A stretch of 63,157 nucleotides of DNA from Alphaproteobacteria bacterium (GCA_028866275.1 JAGWIK010000013.1:1-63157), one strand, 5' to 3'; shown: positions 50,923 to 59,547, counted from the first letter of the stretch. A program made the numbers and translations. The notes: generated by a model not told the origin, from the letters alone.

Positions 50923-51023
50923 ATCCCGTCATCGCCGCTCCCGTCGCTTTGGATCCAGCACGCAGGAGTCGCCGCCAGCGAAGCCATTTGCTTGCTGGGC
51001 TAGGGATGTCGCCGGATTCTTTT

Positions 51024-51070
51024 TTGCTGAAAAAAACGGAAAAGCCGCTGCAGGATTCTGTAGCGGCTTT
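51024..51070 (-). terminator. Rho-independent terminator
   Basis: On the minus strand, AAAGCCGCT (51070-51062) pairs with AGCGGCTTT (51049-51041), followed by a T-rich run (TTCCGTTTTTTT). It lies about 70 bases past the gene at 51138 and separates it from the late operon. The remaining gap 50923-51137 shows no gene. Confidence 0.7.
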
Positions 51071-51137
51071 CTGGTCGCGCCTATTGCAGGCTTAATCCTT
51101 TGATACCAAAAAACAGCCCATAGTCAAGAGGAAAAAT

Positions 51138-51644
51138 TCAAGAATTTGTTTTCCATAAATCCACCAACACTTCGAGACCGCGGCGAAAGGTCAAAAAGCG
51201 GTTCGAGTTCCCCGCCGTATCGTCCAGTCCGCAGATTGCTTCGATTACCATCCATTGCGGTTGGCTTAAAACACCATGAGCCTGGTCGAGCAGTTTCTTG
51301 CTATGCGGCACCGCCAGCATGGCCATTTCTACATCACCGGAAGCACCCTGCACGTCGTCCTCGACCTTGATGCCGAGAACATAACGCGAGTAGGCCTTCC
51401 GGAAGATCATGCCGGCGTCATATTCGGGTATGTTAATCTGCTCGCGATAAAGATAAATATCCAAGTGGCATTCGATTTTTGCTTTGTGCCTTTTGAGAAT
51501 TGGACTGCCTCGTAGATCGCGGTCTACGACCTCCGTAATTACACCGCCTAACTGCCGACAACGCTCCATTGTCGCAAGCTCCCCCACGCGCGCAGGAAGG
51601 GCTTTTTTCTTGTATTTGCGTTTTGCTTTTGTTTTTTTAGACAT
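51138..51644 (-). CDS. Possible late-gene regulator
   Basis: A 168-residue protein: very basic N-terminus (KKTKAKRKYKKK), then MERCRQLGGVITEVVDRD, and a C-terminal helical domain with LSQPQWMVIEAICGLDD and FRRGLEVLVDLW, resembling the end of small phage regulators placed before the terminase. It is downstream of a TGACCC repeat region and ends at a terminator. RinA/ArpU-like function is a guess from position. Confidence 0.5.
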   Translation of the reverse strand: MSKKTKAKRKYKKKALPARVGELATMERCRQLGGVITEVVDRDLRGSPILKRHKAKIECHLDIYLYREQINIPEYDAGMIFRKAYSRYVLGIKVEDDVQGASGDVEMAMLAVPHSKKLLDQAHGVLSQPQWMVIEAICGLDDTAGNSNRFLTFRRGLEVLVDLWKTNS

Positions 51645-51908
51645 GGGTCAACTCCATGTCTGCAGCAAAACTTGCCCCGTTCCTGACCCGCCCCGAATTA
51701 TCCCACACAACTATTTCTATTTTCTTATTAATTTTAATATTGGGACTCCGGGTCATACTCATGTGCGCTGCACACGCGCGGGCGCACGCGCGCATGTGCA
51801 AGGCAATAAAAATGAGTCCCGTTTTTCGCAAAACGGATTTTCGCTTGCAGATCAATTCGATAAGCGGGTCAAAAAAAGACGGGTCAAACATGGGTCACCT
51901 CCGGGTCA
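51645..51908 (-). repeat. TGACCC repeat array upstream of the 51138 gene
   Basis: The hexamer gggtca (TGACCC on the transcribed strand) occurs six times: 51645, 51750, 51866, 51881, 51892 and 51903. The last three are exactly 11 bases apart, close to one helical turn. The region also holds a GC-rich alternating purine-pyrimidine stretch at about 51763-51799. It is a regulator array or an origin candidate; no gene is seen in 51645-51935. Confidence 0.5.
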
Positions 51909-51935
51909 AGTTTTTTTGGGACTCGTAAAAAACGG

Positions 51936-53684
51936 CTAAAAAGCCGGGTAATTTGCTCCGCCAGGGGGTTGCGGGGGATCAGCGTCGGATTCCAGCGACG
52001 GCAACAGGTCGTGCGGAATGAACAGCCCACGAATTTTGATGCCGCTGACGCGCACCGGCCATTGCGCTTGCTCGACACCTGGCAAGCGCTTCAGAGAATG
52101 TCGCCAGCCTCCGAGCGCCCACGGCGTGTTTCCGTAAACACGATCCAATTGGCCATGCTTGAACGGCACAAAAAGCGAGCCGTCTGGCATCAAACGCAAT
52201 CCGTAGCTGTCTAAAACACTATCGAACGTGCTTGAGCCTTTGCGTTCCTTGGCGATGACTTGGCCGATGGTGAGGCGGCGGCCGTCACGGATGGCGTCGC
52301 ACGTCGCATCGTAGAGATGATGCAAACACAGCTTTCCGTCGCCGCTTTCGCTGTCTTCAAGAAATATGTTTCCGAGCCGTTTGCTTAGAGCGTCGAATAA
52401 TTCCGGTTCCTCGCGCGGCTTGTCGTCGTCGAGCAATAACGAACGTCCGGCCAGCAGCGCGGAAAACATATCCGCTTGCCGTCCGTCGCATCCGCGTTTG
52501 ACGAGAAGGTCGCGGTAAAATTCGACGGCATACGCAAATCGATCTGCTCCAAGGATAGCGCGAGCGCGAATTTTTAAGGAGCGCCGCGCTGCTTCCCTGA
52601 CATATCCTTCGACAATTTTCTTTGGAACCGGATTTTCCGATTTGCGCAGGCCAACTTGGAGGATTCTGCTTCGATCCTGGGGTTCGAGGGGTGGAGGGTT
52701 GATGGCCAGCAAAAGAACGGAGCCGGTGACGGTGTAATTTTGCGCGACGCCACTCGATGAACCACGCGCGATGCGTGCTCCCTGGCCGCCGGATAATTTA
52801 CGCAGCAGACGAATGACCGACGACATGCGATGCGCCTCGGAACCGTCCTTGCCGGGTTCGCCTTCATCGAGAGAAATCGTGCGTGCTTCGTTGAGTAGCG
52901 ATTGACGAAGACCGGCTTCGGTGAAATCGTTGAACTCAAGTCCTTGTTCTCCGAGAAGCGCGATGAGGAGATCGCCGAGGGTTGTTTTGCCGATACCGCG
53001 TTCGCCGATGATGAAAACGTGGACGCGCCATAACGGAAAGCCGCCAAGCAACGCAGCTCCGAGGAAACCGAACAACAGATCAGCTTCGATAGGATCATCG
53101 AACGCCCAAGCGTCGAGCCATTTGCGCACCTCAAGCGCCTCGATCGCTGTCATCGGCGCTTTGAAATCAGGCCGTTTAAGTGCAGCCCTGGCCGTATAGA
53201 TCGAGCCATGAATTTTCTGGCCGGGCGGCAACCACTGATTTTTGTACCAAATGCCGTCGCCGCTATGCAAAACGGGATCGTTATCTGCGCGCCAGACACC
53301 TGCACCCCGCAAGGGAGTGCTCTGGTCGTACAGGCCTTTCTTGTCGCATTTGTCGATCAGCCAATTCATGGCTTCACTGCGGTTAAAGGATGAAAAATCC
53401 TTGCCGCCTTTTTTGGTTTTGTTCGGAAAATTTTGGCAGAGCCAATCTTTATTGCCGAACAGAGTAATAAGACAGGCCTCGGTGAAATCACGGTGTGCGA
53501 GTTTGCGCACTTCGCCGCTACGACCGACGAAAAAACAATTACCGTCGTTCATGCCAAGCGCCGTGACCGGACAATGATCCCTCGGATCAAAGCCTCCGGA
53601 ATCCGTATCGTTTCCGCCACCTTTATGGGACGGTACGACCTCGGCTTCTTTTAGGGCTTTTGCGATTTTATCTTCACTGGTCAT
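51936..53684 (-). CDS. Phage primase-helicase (DUF5906/VirE-like)
   Basis: A 582-residue protein with an SF3-type ATPase: Walker A GERGIGKTT (Lys233), an acidic motif (TISLDEGEP) and LLLAINPPPLEPQDRSRIL with an arginine. The N-terminal 150 residues (GMNDGNCFFVGRSGEVRKLA) are typical of DUF5906-type phage helicases. It likely drives phage DNA replication. Its start overlaps the next gene's stop by 4 bp. Confidence 0.8.
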   Translation of the reverse strand: MTSEDKIAKALKEAEVVPSHKGGGNDTDSGGFDPRDHCPVTALGMNDGNCFFVGRSGEVRKLAHRDFTEACLITLFGNKDWLCQNFPNKTKKGGKDFSSFNRSEAMNWLIDKCDKKGLYDQSTPLRGAGVWRADNDPVLHSGDGIWYKNQWLPPGQKIHGSIYTARAALKRPDFKAPMTAIEALEVRKWLDAWAFDDPIEADLLFGFLGAALLGGFPLWRVHVFIIGERGIGKTTLGDLLIALLGEQGLEFNDFTEAGLRQSLLNEARTISLDEGEPGKDGSEAHRMSSVIRLLRKLSGGQGARIARGSSSGVAQNYTVTGSVLLLAINPPPLEPQDRSRILQVGLRKSENPVPKKIVEGYVREAARRSLKIRARAILGADRFAYAVEFYRDLLVKRGCDGRQADMFSALLAGRSLLLDDDKPREEPELFDALSKRLGNIFLEDSESGDGKLCLHHLYDATCDAIRDGRRLTIGQVIAKERKGSSTFDSVLDSYGLRLMPDGSLFVPFKHGQLDRVYGNTPWALGGWRHSLKRLPGVEQAQWPVRVSGIKIRGLFIPHDLLPSLESDADPPQPPGGANYPAF

Positions 53685-54949
53685 ATCAATTTCGCCTGGT
53701 CGGGATTTTCTTGAGGGGCTTCGGGGAGAATTTCTGTGAAAAGCGGCGCATCTTCATGTATGCGCCGCTCTGCCATAGCGGCGTATTCGGGGTTCAGCTC
53801 GATCAACAGGGCGTTGCGCCCCAATCGCTCGGCGACAAGGCCGGTTGTCCCGGCGCCGCCGAACGGATCAAGCACCGTTCCTCCGGGTGGACATCCGGAT
53901 TTGATGCAAGGCTCGATGAGTTTTGGGGGGAACGTGGCGAAATGCGCTTGCGCAAATCCGACCGTGGCGACTTCCCAAACGCTGCGTTTGTTGCGCCTGC
54001 CATTCGTCAACAGCGTTCCATCAGCTTTGCGGTAGCCGCTGTGACCGGCAAAGCTGGTGCCGCCGCCGCCCATTTCCTTGTCGAATTGTTTGCGCAGAAC
54101 GGCCTTCATATTGCCGTTTGTTTTTGCGCCGCCGTTCGCGCGCGGACTGCCGGTCTGGCTTTCGGTGTCCTGCTGCAGCACGCGAAGAACGGTGCTGTCG
54201 GTAATAAGCTCGGCTATGGCATCGTTGTCATAATGATAACGCTCGGACTTCGAGAGCAGAAAAATATATTCGTGCGCCTTCGTGCAACGATCCGTCACGC
54301 TCTCAGGCATGGGGTTTGGTTTCGACCAGATGATGTCTTGCCGCAAATACCAGCCGTCGGCCTGCAGCGCGAATGCGACGCGCCAGGGAATGCCGATCAG
54401 GTCTTTAGGTTTTAGATTGTAGTCTTTAGCCGAAGGCGGCAGCGTTGAACTGATGCCGACCGCACCCTTGTTGGTTTGCTGCTTTTTACCGGCATAAGCC
54501 TTGCCGTCGGCACCGATGCCTTTCATGCTGCCGGCATAGCTGTCGCCGAGATTAAGCCAGAGCGTTCCGTCGTCCTTCAGTACGCGACGGACTTCGCGGA
54601 ATATCTCCGTCAGCGCATCGACGTAATCGTCGGGCGTGCGTTCAAGCCCGATTTGCCTATCGACGCGACGCGCACCACACTTGCCGCATATCTCACGGTA
54701 AAATTCGTTTGCTTCAGCGTTCTTGCCGTCCTGGCCGGTGCCGCAATTGGCGTTGATCTGCGCTTTCGTTCGCATCGGAGCGCCGCGGTGATCGCATTCC
54801 GCATCGCCGTTTTCCCAAGTCGCTGTGCCGTAATCGCGCAGCCCGAAATAAGGCGGCGACGTTACGCAGCAGTGAACGGAATTTTCGGGTAATTCCCGCA
54901 ATGCTTCTCTGGCATCCGCCTGGACGATACGAACTGACATTGAGGACAC
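53681..54949 (-). CDS. Site-specific DNA methyltransferase (DNA methylase N4/N6)
   Basis: A 422-residue beta-class methyltransferase. Motif IV (TSPPYFGLRDYG) is near the N-terminus and the AdoMet motif (DPFGGAGTTGLVAERLGR) is near residue 375. Two Cys pairs (CDHRGAP, ICGKCGARR) suggest a zinc site. VWEVATVGFAQAHFATFP is typical of this family. It may protect phage DNA. It is flanked by replication genes. Confidence 0.88.
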   Translation of the reverse strand: MSSMSVRIVQADAREALRELPENSVHCCVTSPPYFGLRDYGTATWENGDAECDHRGAPMRTKAQINANCGTGQDGKNAEANEFYREICGKCGARRVDRQIGLERTPDDYVDALTEIFREVRRVLKDDGTLWLNLGDSYAGSMKGIGADGKAYAGKKQQTNKGAVGISSTLPPSAKDYNLKPKDLIGIPWRVAFALQADGWYLRQDIIWSKPNPMPESVTDRCTKAHEYIFLLSKSERYHYDNDAIAELITDSTVLRVLQQDTESQTGSPRANGGAKTNGNMKAVLRKQFDKEMGGGGTSFAGHSGYRKADGTLLTNGRRNKRSVWEVATVGFAQAHFATFPPKLIEPCIKSGCPPGGTVLDPFGGAGTTGLVAERLGRNALLIELNPEYAAMAERRIHEDAPLFTEILPEAPQENPDQAKLI

Positions 54950-56023
54950 CTAATCGGACAGAAGCAGATCATTGAAGTCCATGCCGTTAGGCGGACGGGC
55001 GATAAGAACCGTATGGCCGCGCCCGATATGTTCTTCGGCGGCTTCGCGCAGAATGCGTTCGGCCATGCGAGGATCCTTGTTGTCGCCGTCCGCGCAAAGA
55101 ACGATCTCGTTGATCGTTTTCGGAACCGGCGCTTTCATATTGCCGAGCGACATCGCCGCCCAAACGCCGTAATCGGGACAGGCCTGCATGATCGAGAGCG
55201 CGGTCTCGATGCCTTCGGCGATGGCGATGCGGTTCGCAGAAGGTTCGGCGATGTGGATATGCGAACCGAAGCAGTTGCCGAGCATGCGCTTGGCTCCGCC
55301 GCTGCCATCGGGAATAACTGCTTTGCTGCTTCCGTCCGGCGCCAGGTAAGTGCGATGAATGCCGGTGAATTGACCGCCTGCATCATGCACGGCGCTCACT
55401 AGCGCGGGAAGATATTGCCGCGATGGCTCATGCAAAAGGTTCGGATGAAACCGCAACGATTGCGGCATATCGTTCTCGAATACGAGACCGCGCGTAAACA
55501 GGTAGCGTTCGGCCAGTGTGCCGATAGCAGGTCGTCCTTCATTCCAGAGTCTTGCGGCGAGGTTGAGTTTTCTTTGCTTTTCGTAATCGTTGGCCGGTAT
55601 GGCCGGACCGGCCGATGTCATGGCCGTCCGGATCGTGCGTTGTTGGTTGACCGGGCGCGTTACAGGTCGCTGCAGCGAGATTTCGACGGCTTGCCGAAAG
55701 CTCAAATTCTGAATCTGCATCATCCATGTCAGCGCGTCGCCATGAGCGCCGCAACCGAAGCAATGGTAAAATCCCTTTTTGGGAACAACGCTGAAACTGG
55801 GCGTTTTCTCGATATGGAACGGGCAAAGACCGCGCCATTCCTCGCCCTCGCGGGTTAGACTCACCCGTTTGCCGATCAGGCCTACCAGATCAGCGCTGGC
55901 TTTGGCCTTTTCGATCTCTTGTGTCGAGAACGATGGCTTGGAGGCCGCCGTTTCCTTAATCCCGTTATGATAACCAGGCGCAAGGCTATGCCCCGCGTCA
56001 TTTGTGCGTTCAAGCATGGCCAT
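54950..56023 (-). CDS. DnaG-type primase (CHC2 zinc finger and Toprim)
   Basis: The CHC2 finger is CPFHIEKTPSFS with HCFGCGAHGDAL (two Cys, one His, two Cys-type ligands) and the Toprim-like domain contains AIAEGIETALS and IVLCADGDNKDPRM. It makes RNA primers for phage replication. I place the start near 56023 (MAMLERTND) by homology length; the open frame runs to a TTG at 56140 in the promoter region. The ribosome site is weak, so the start is uncertain. Confidence 0.8.
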   Translation of the reverse strand: MAMLERTNDAGHSLAPGYHNGIKETAASKPSFSTQEIEKAKASADLVGLIGKRVSLTREGEEWRGLCPFHIEKTPSFSVVPKKGFYHCFGCGAHGDALTWMMQIQNLSFRQAVEISLQRPVTRPVNQQRTIRTAMTSAGPAIPANDYEKQRKLNLAARLWNEGRPAIGTLAERYLFTRGLVFENDMPQSLRFHPNLLHEPSRQYLPALVSAVHDAGGQFTGIHRTYLAPDGSSKAVIPDGSGGAKRMLGNCFGSHIHIAEPSANRIAIAEGIETALSIMQACPDYGVWAAMSLGNMKAPVPKTINEIVLCADGDNKDPRMAERILREAAEEHIGRGHTVLIARPPNGMDFNDLLLSD

Positions 56024-56134
56024 ACCCAAGTCAGAGAAGGAAGTCTCCGTATCCCTTCGGTATGGCCTTTTTACGGGCCTAAACCTTATAATTGAGGGAT
56101 TATCAGTAGCTTCGTGCGGGCATAATTGCGGAAA

Positions 56135-56260
56135 TCTCAATTTTTTGCAACATCAAAATTGCCCTTTTTTGGTTGCAACTATATCGGGTAATTAATTACT
56201 TGAAAGAGGTATGTGTAATCTGGTAATTCACCTGTGCTTAAATTGCTATATAATACTAAC
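56135..56260. promoter_or_regulatory. Divergent promoter and operator region (repressor/primase)
   Basis: A rightward promoter has TTCACC (56227-56232), 16 bases and TATAAT (56249-56254) before the repressor. A palindrome gtaattaattac (56188-56199) and an inverted pair ttgcaac/gttgcaa (near 56145 and 56173) lie between the divergent genes. tctcaat (56135-56141) is a half-site of the operator found at 57004-57020. This is the lysogeny switch region (inference). Confidence 0.6.
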
Positions 56261-56282
56261 GCTTTCTGGGGATTCCGTGGGT

Positions 56283-56759
56283 ATGAAAATGAACAAGTCA
56301 GCTCGAGCCATCAAAGAGGACGCCATAATCGCGCCCGAAAATAGGGTCGCCGAATATCGAGAAAAGCGCAATTTCACGCAAAAAAAACTTGCCGACTTAA
56401 CCGGCATCGATCCCACCATTCTCAACCGTATAGAGAGCCGCCAGCGTAATATCAGCGGCGTGGAATTGATCGAATTAAGCCGAGTGCTAAAGGCTCCGAC
56501 ATACGAGCTGCTGCCGGTCGCAAACGCAGCGCCGCTCCCCGAATTTTATGATGACGTGCGCATGACGGCGGCCATCATTGCCGTTCTTGAAGCCTACGAT
56601 AAACACCGCACGAAGCCGGAGCCGCAAGACGTCGCCGACCTGGTTTCATTTCTATATCAGCGTTCCGTTACGAAACGCCTTTCCGTGAAGGACGTGCGTG
56701 AGTTGGCAAACAGCCACGTCAAAGCCAGCAAGAACGGCATGAAGTCCGACTCGAACTAG
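56283..56759 (+). CDS. XRE-family repressor
   Basis: A 158-residue protein. Residues about 20-75 form a cI/Xre-type HTH (RVAEYREKRNFTQKKLADLTGIDPTILNRIE), with a helical C-terminal half (DDVRMTAAIIAVLEAYDKH). No LexA-like peptidase domain is visible, so induction would not be by self-cleavage. The start at 56283 is 29 bases after the -10 TATAAT; the open frame reaches 56211, overlapping the promoter. Confidence 0.75.
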   Translation: MKMNKSARAIKEDAIIAPENRVAEYREKRNFTQKKLADLTGIDPTILNRIESRQRNISGVELIELSRVLKAPTYELLPVANAAPLPEFYDDVRMTAAIIAVLEAYDKHRTKPEPQDVADLVSFLYQRSVTKRLSVKDVRELANSHVKASKNGMKSDSN

Positions 56760-56995
56760 CCCGATAAAATCAGGCTATCCCACAACTTATCGGTGTAGGT
56801 TTGATCGCAATGCGCGCATCTCTGCGCGCAGAAACCTCTGCTTCCGGCCCCCGCGTGTTTCCTTAAAAATTGCTGTTTTCACAATTATTCACGTTAACAT
56901 CTTGTTAACTCATAGTTATTTTCAGGATTTAATAGTGCATTTTATTAAATAATAACAGATACATAACGCGATTACGCTATGGTTGAATGAAAGGT

Positions 56996-57023
56996 TTGAC
57001 AAAATTGAGAAAATCTCAATAAT
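56996..57023 (+). promoter_or_regulatory. Early promoter with palindromic operator
   Basis: TTGACA (56996-57001), 16 bases and AATAAT (57018-57023). The spacer holds a perfect palindrome, attgaga-aaa-tctcaat (57004-57020). This fits a repressor site controlling the rightward genes 57053-59436. The rest of 56760-56995 shows no gene. Confidence 0.7.
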
Positions 57024-57052
57024 GCAAACGAGCATTTTTTAAGGGGTTAGTC

Positions 57053-57289
57053 ATGGCCGATATTTTTTATCTTACCAAACAAACGCGGGACAACATGAAA
57101 TTGGCGCGCAGGTGCATCCTAAAAACTTACGAGATGGTCAAGCAAGGCCGTGATAAAGCCGCTCTACGGTACGCTAATCGCGCCGTGGAGGCCTATGATC
57201 TTGCCATCCAGCAATCACGTCAACCCGATCAGGTTATTCCGTATATTCCATTCTTCAATCGACCCAGCCATGCCGGAGACGCTGCATGA
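57053..57289 (+). CDS. Small hypothetical protein
   Basis: A 78-residue protein, helical and basic (LTKQTRDNMKLARRCILKTYEMVKQG, then YANRAVEAYDLAIQQ), with TPR-like spacing. It is the first gene after the operator-controlled promoter. It overlaps the next gene by 4 bp. No function recognised. Confidence 0.6.
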   Translation: MADIFYLTKQTRDNMKLARRCILKTYEMVKQGRDKAALRYANRAVEAYDLAIQQSRQPDQVIPYIPFFNRPSHAGDAA

Positions 57290-57483
57290 CCGAATTGCGC
57301 CGCGATATTGCCGACGCCATGGCCGACGTTATCGTCGAGCAGATAATGGCGCGCGGCGAATATTCCAAGGACGATCTCCTGAAAGCCAATTTCAAACTGG
57401 AGGAGATCACACGCTATGAGGCTTTGGCCTATGGCTATGCTGACATCCGCGTTCAAAGATTGAGAGCAAAAAATGTCTCCTAG
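57286..57483 (+). CDS. Small helical protein, third copy of the 6009/6233 family
   Basis: A 65-residue protein. DIADAMADVIVEQIMARG, then DDLLKANFKLEEITRYEALAYG aligns with 6009-6227 and 6233-6493. The family is found at both arms of the element, which are adjacent when it is circular. Function unknown. Confidence 0.55.
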   Translation: MTELRRDIADAMADVIVEQIMARGEYSKDDLLKANFKLEEITRYEALAYGYADIRVQRLRAKNVS

Positions 57484-57850
57484 CGTCGCCGTCCAATTGC
57501 GGCCCGAACAACCTCTGGCTCCTGTAGTCGCGGTGATCGCTAACAATAACGCGCAGGAGAAACCCCGCAAGCCGCGCCGCAAAGCCGCCAAGAATCCGTT
57601 GCCGCCGAGCGAGGCCAGGAACCTTTCACAAAAAATTCAGGCGGCCGACGAGCACTGGCAGGAATTGATTGAAGCGTACAACAAAAGCCAAGTCGAAGAA
57701 TCGAAGTCGAACGACTTGATCATGTTGGCGGCGTTCTCGTGTTTCGTACACGCCATGTTCGACGATAAGAATTTATGCGGTCAGGTATTGATAGATTTTG
57801 TAACGCAGCTCGGTAAAGAAAAGTCTCGGTCTAATTCCATCTTTTCATGA
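57473..57850 (+). CDS. Hypothetical protein
   Basis: A 125-residue protein with a basic Pro-rich linker (EKPRKPRRKAAKNPLPPSE), then a helical domain (LSQKIQAADEHWQELIEAYNK, IMLAAFSCFVHAMFDDKN). Overlaps the preceding gene by 11 bp. No family recognised. Confidence 0.55.
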   Translation: MSPSVAVQLRPEQPLAPVVAVIANNNAQEKPRKPRRKAAKNPLPPSEARNLSQKIQAADEHWQELIEAYNKSQVEESKSNDLIMLAAFSCFVHAMFDDKNLCGQVLIDFVTQLGKEKSRSNSIFS

Positions 57851-57933
57851 TGCGATTATTGGGTATTTTGCGCCGTCTCTTGCGTCCGCTGCGTCAGCAG
57901 TGGAGGTGGTGGCGGACTACGTCAGCGAGATAG
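57847..57933 (+). CDS. Possible Arg/Trp-rich micropeptide
   Basis: A 28-codon frame (MMRLLGILRRLLRPLRQQWR, then WWRTTSAR) starting in the ATGA that ends the previous gene. The product would be strongly cationic and amphipathic. Support is only translational coupling and fit in the gap before 57955. Confidence 0.3.
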   Translation: MMRLLGILRRLLRPLRQQWRWWRTTSAR

Positions 57934-57954
57934 CCATCATGAAAAGGCAGCCCA

Positions 57955-58203
57955 ATGGTCGAGCAGATCACCAACCCGGAATTGATCACCGGCGCAGAGA
58001 ACATCGCACAGTTTCTTAAACTGAGCGATCGCAAGAAAATTTACAATCTTCTGGAGAAAAAACGGAAAGGCAAAAGCGACATCCCAATCTGGAATGAGCC
58101 AGGTCTTGGCATTGTCGCCAACAAAGAGGCTTTATTGCTCTATATGGCGCGGAAATCGGGCTTAATTGCTCCGGTTCAAGTTGCTGCAAGCAAAACCGAA
58201 TAG
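57955..58203 (+). CDS. Excisionase-like winged-helix protein
   Basis: An 82-residue protein (GAENIAQFLKLSDRKKIYNLLE, then PIWNEPGLGIVANKEALLLYMAR) of the size and layout of MerR/AlpA-like excisionases. It lies 12 bp before the integrase. It probably directs excision and may regulate the integrase. Confidence 0.6.
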   Translation: MVEQITNPELITGAENIAQFLKLSDRKKIYNLLEKKRKGKSDIPIWNEPGLGIVANKEALLLYMARKSGLIAPVQVAASKTE

Positions 58204-58215
58204 TAATGGTCGGTT

Positions 58216-59436
58216 ATGGCAACTATCAGCAAAGTTAAGTGGATAAATGCCGGTGGAAAGATTAGCGAGCGTCATCAGTTAGCCTATACGGATCGTAAAG
58301 GAAAACGCCACCGGGTAAATTTCACCACAAAAGCTGCAGCCGAAAAAGAACGCGTCAAAATCGAAGCGGAAATTCTCGGCGGAATACACGTTCCAGAAAG
58401 CGAAAGCCGTACGGTCGACGAAGGCATCACGCACTGGCTTGATCATATCTGTAAAAGGCTGGCAAAAGGCAAAATCGAACGAACCACGGTGCGTCATTAT
58501 AAAACGCACATGGACTTACATATCCGGCCATTGGAGTTTAGCGGAAAAATTTTGAGCAAACTCACGCGCGGCGACATTCAGGAATTGGTCGATAGGCTCG
58601 ATGAAAATCTATCGCACGATATGGCGCGGCGGATTTACAGCACGACAAAAATGATGCTCAGTTTTTGTCGGGTCAGGGGAATGCTCGGCCACGACCCATG
58701 CGAAGGCGTGAAAATCGAACGCCTGTCGCGCTATGAAGGCGAGCCTGATCTTAAAATTCCGCCGAAGGCCTCGATAAAGAAGCTGCTCGACACGGCGCAG
58801 ACCTGGGACATTACCGGAAAATCGACGGTCATGTTGCGGCTGATGCTCTTCCGTGGTCTCCGCAGTTCGGAAGTTCGTGGCATGCCGAAAAAGAACCTCG
58901 AAATAGGAAGGAACGACCCACAGGTGAAAGTGGCGCAGCGCGCCGACGAATTTTGCAAGATAGGGCCACCCAAGTCGCGCACGTCCTATCGGACGCTCGC
59001 GCTTTCGCCTGAAGACGTCATGGCAATCAAGAAATGGTATTTGTCCGCCGGCATCAACGACCATACGAAAGGCGACGCGCTGGTTTTCGGAAACGGAAAC
59101 GGCAGGGCGGATTCTTATCAGAATTTATGTTACCGCTGGTGGATACCGTTGTTGACGGCTGCCGGGCTGGCCGATCCGGTAATCGATCCCGATACCGGCA
59201 AACAGGCTATCGATAGAAAAACCAGGAAGCCAAAGGTGCAAACGCAGTTTACGCCGCACTGTTTGCGCCACGCTTTTGCCAGCCTACATATCGAACGAGG
59301 CATTCAGCCCAAGCAGCTGCAAGTTATGATGGGGCACGCCTCAATTCAAATGACCATGGATACCTATGGCCATCTCTGGAAAGACGTCGAGGCCGAGCAA
59401 GCCTTGGCGGTCGCTGTCGAGCAGCAACTCGGCTGA
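58216..59436 (+). CDS. int: Tyrosine-type integrase
   Basis: A 406-residue phage integrase. N-terminal arm-binding domain (KGKRHRVNFTTKAAAEKERVK), SAM-like core-binding domain (about 65-165), and catalytic domain with Arg216 (FRGLRSSEVRG), Lys253, His348 and Arg351 (HCLRHAFASLH), His374 (MMGHASIQMT) and Tyr384 (DTYGHLW). It lies 270 bp from the right attachment core, with repeats between. It would cut within the tRNA anticodon arm. Confidence 0.93.
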   Translation: MATISKVKWINAGGKISERHQLAYTDRKGKRHRVNFTTKAAAEKERVKIEAEILGGIHVPESESRTVDEGITHWLDHICKRLAKGKIERTTVRHYKTHMDLHIRPLEFSGKILSKLTRGDIQELVDRLDENLSHDMARRIYSTTKMMLSFCRVRGMLGHDPCEGVKIERLSRYEGEPDLKIPPKASIKKLLDTAQTWDITGKSTVMLRLMLFRGLRSSEVRGMPKKNLEIGRNDPQVKVAQRADEFCKIGPPKSRTSYRTLALSPEDVMAIKKWYLSAGINDHTKGDALVFGNGNGRADSYQNLCYRWWIPLLTAAGLADPVIDPDTGKQAIDRKTRKPKVQTQFTPHCLRHAFASLHIERGIQPKQLQVMMGHASIQMTMDTYGHLWKDVEAEQALAVAVEQQLG

Positions 59437-59460
59437 AATTGTCCTTCGCAAGTCGTAAAT

Positions 59461-59517
59461 TTTGTGGCTAAAAATCCCTTGCTCAAAAATCCTTTGTGGC
59501 AAAAAATCCCCTGCTCA
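59461..59517 (+). repeat. Two 25-bp direct repeats after the integrase
   Basis: tttgtggc(t/a)aaaaatccc (then (t/c)tgctca) occurs at 59461-59485 and 59493-59517, 32 bases apart, with two differences. A third partial copy (ttttgtggcaagg) follows near 59540 and an inverted one (tttgccacaaaaa) near 59608. They are likely integrase or excisionase binding sites next to attR. Confidence 0.55.
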
Positions 59518-59527
59518 GGGGGTCGGA

Positions 59528-59547
59528 TTTTTGTGCTATTTTTGTGG
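59528..59547 (+). repeat. Right-arm copy of the 20-bp direct repeat
   Basis: Identical to 305-324 (tttttgtgctatttttgtgg). In the circular element this copy would lie about 160 bp from the core on one side and the left copy about 40 bp on the other. No gene is seen in 59437-59709. Confidence 0.6.

Noticed and set aside
51763-51799. Simple rho-independent terminator in the GC-rich stretch
   Set aside because: The stretch can fold, but no T-run follows on either strand; it is described only as a structured region near the repeat array.
56760-57052. CRISPR array or toxin-antitoxin pair near the repressor
   Set aside because: No regularly spaced repeats are present anywhere in the window, and no second small frame fits a toxin pair here.
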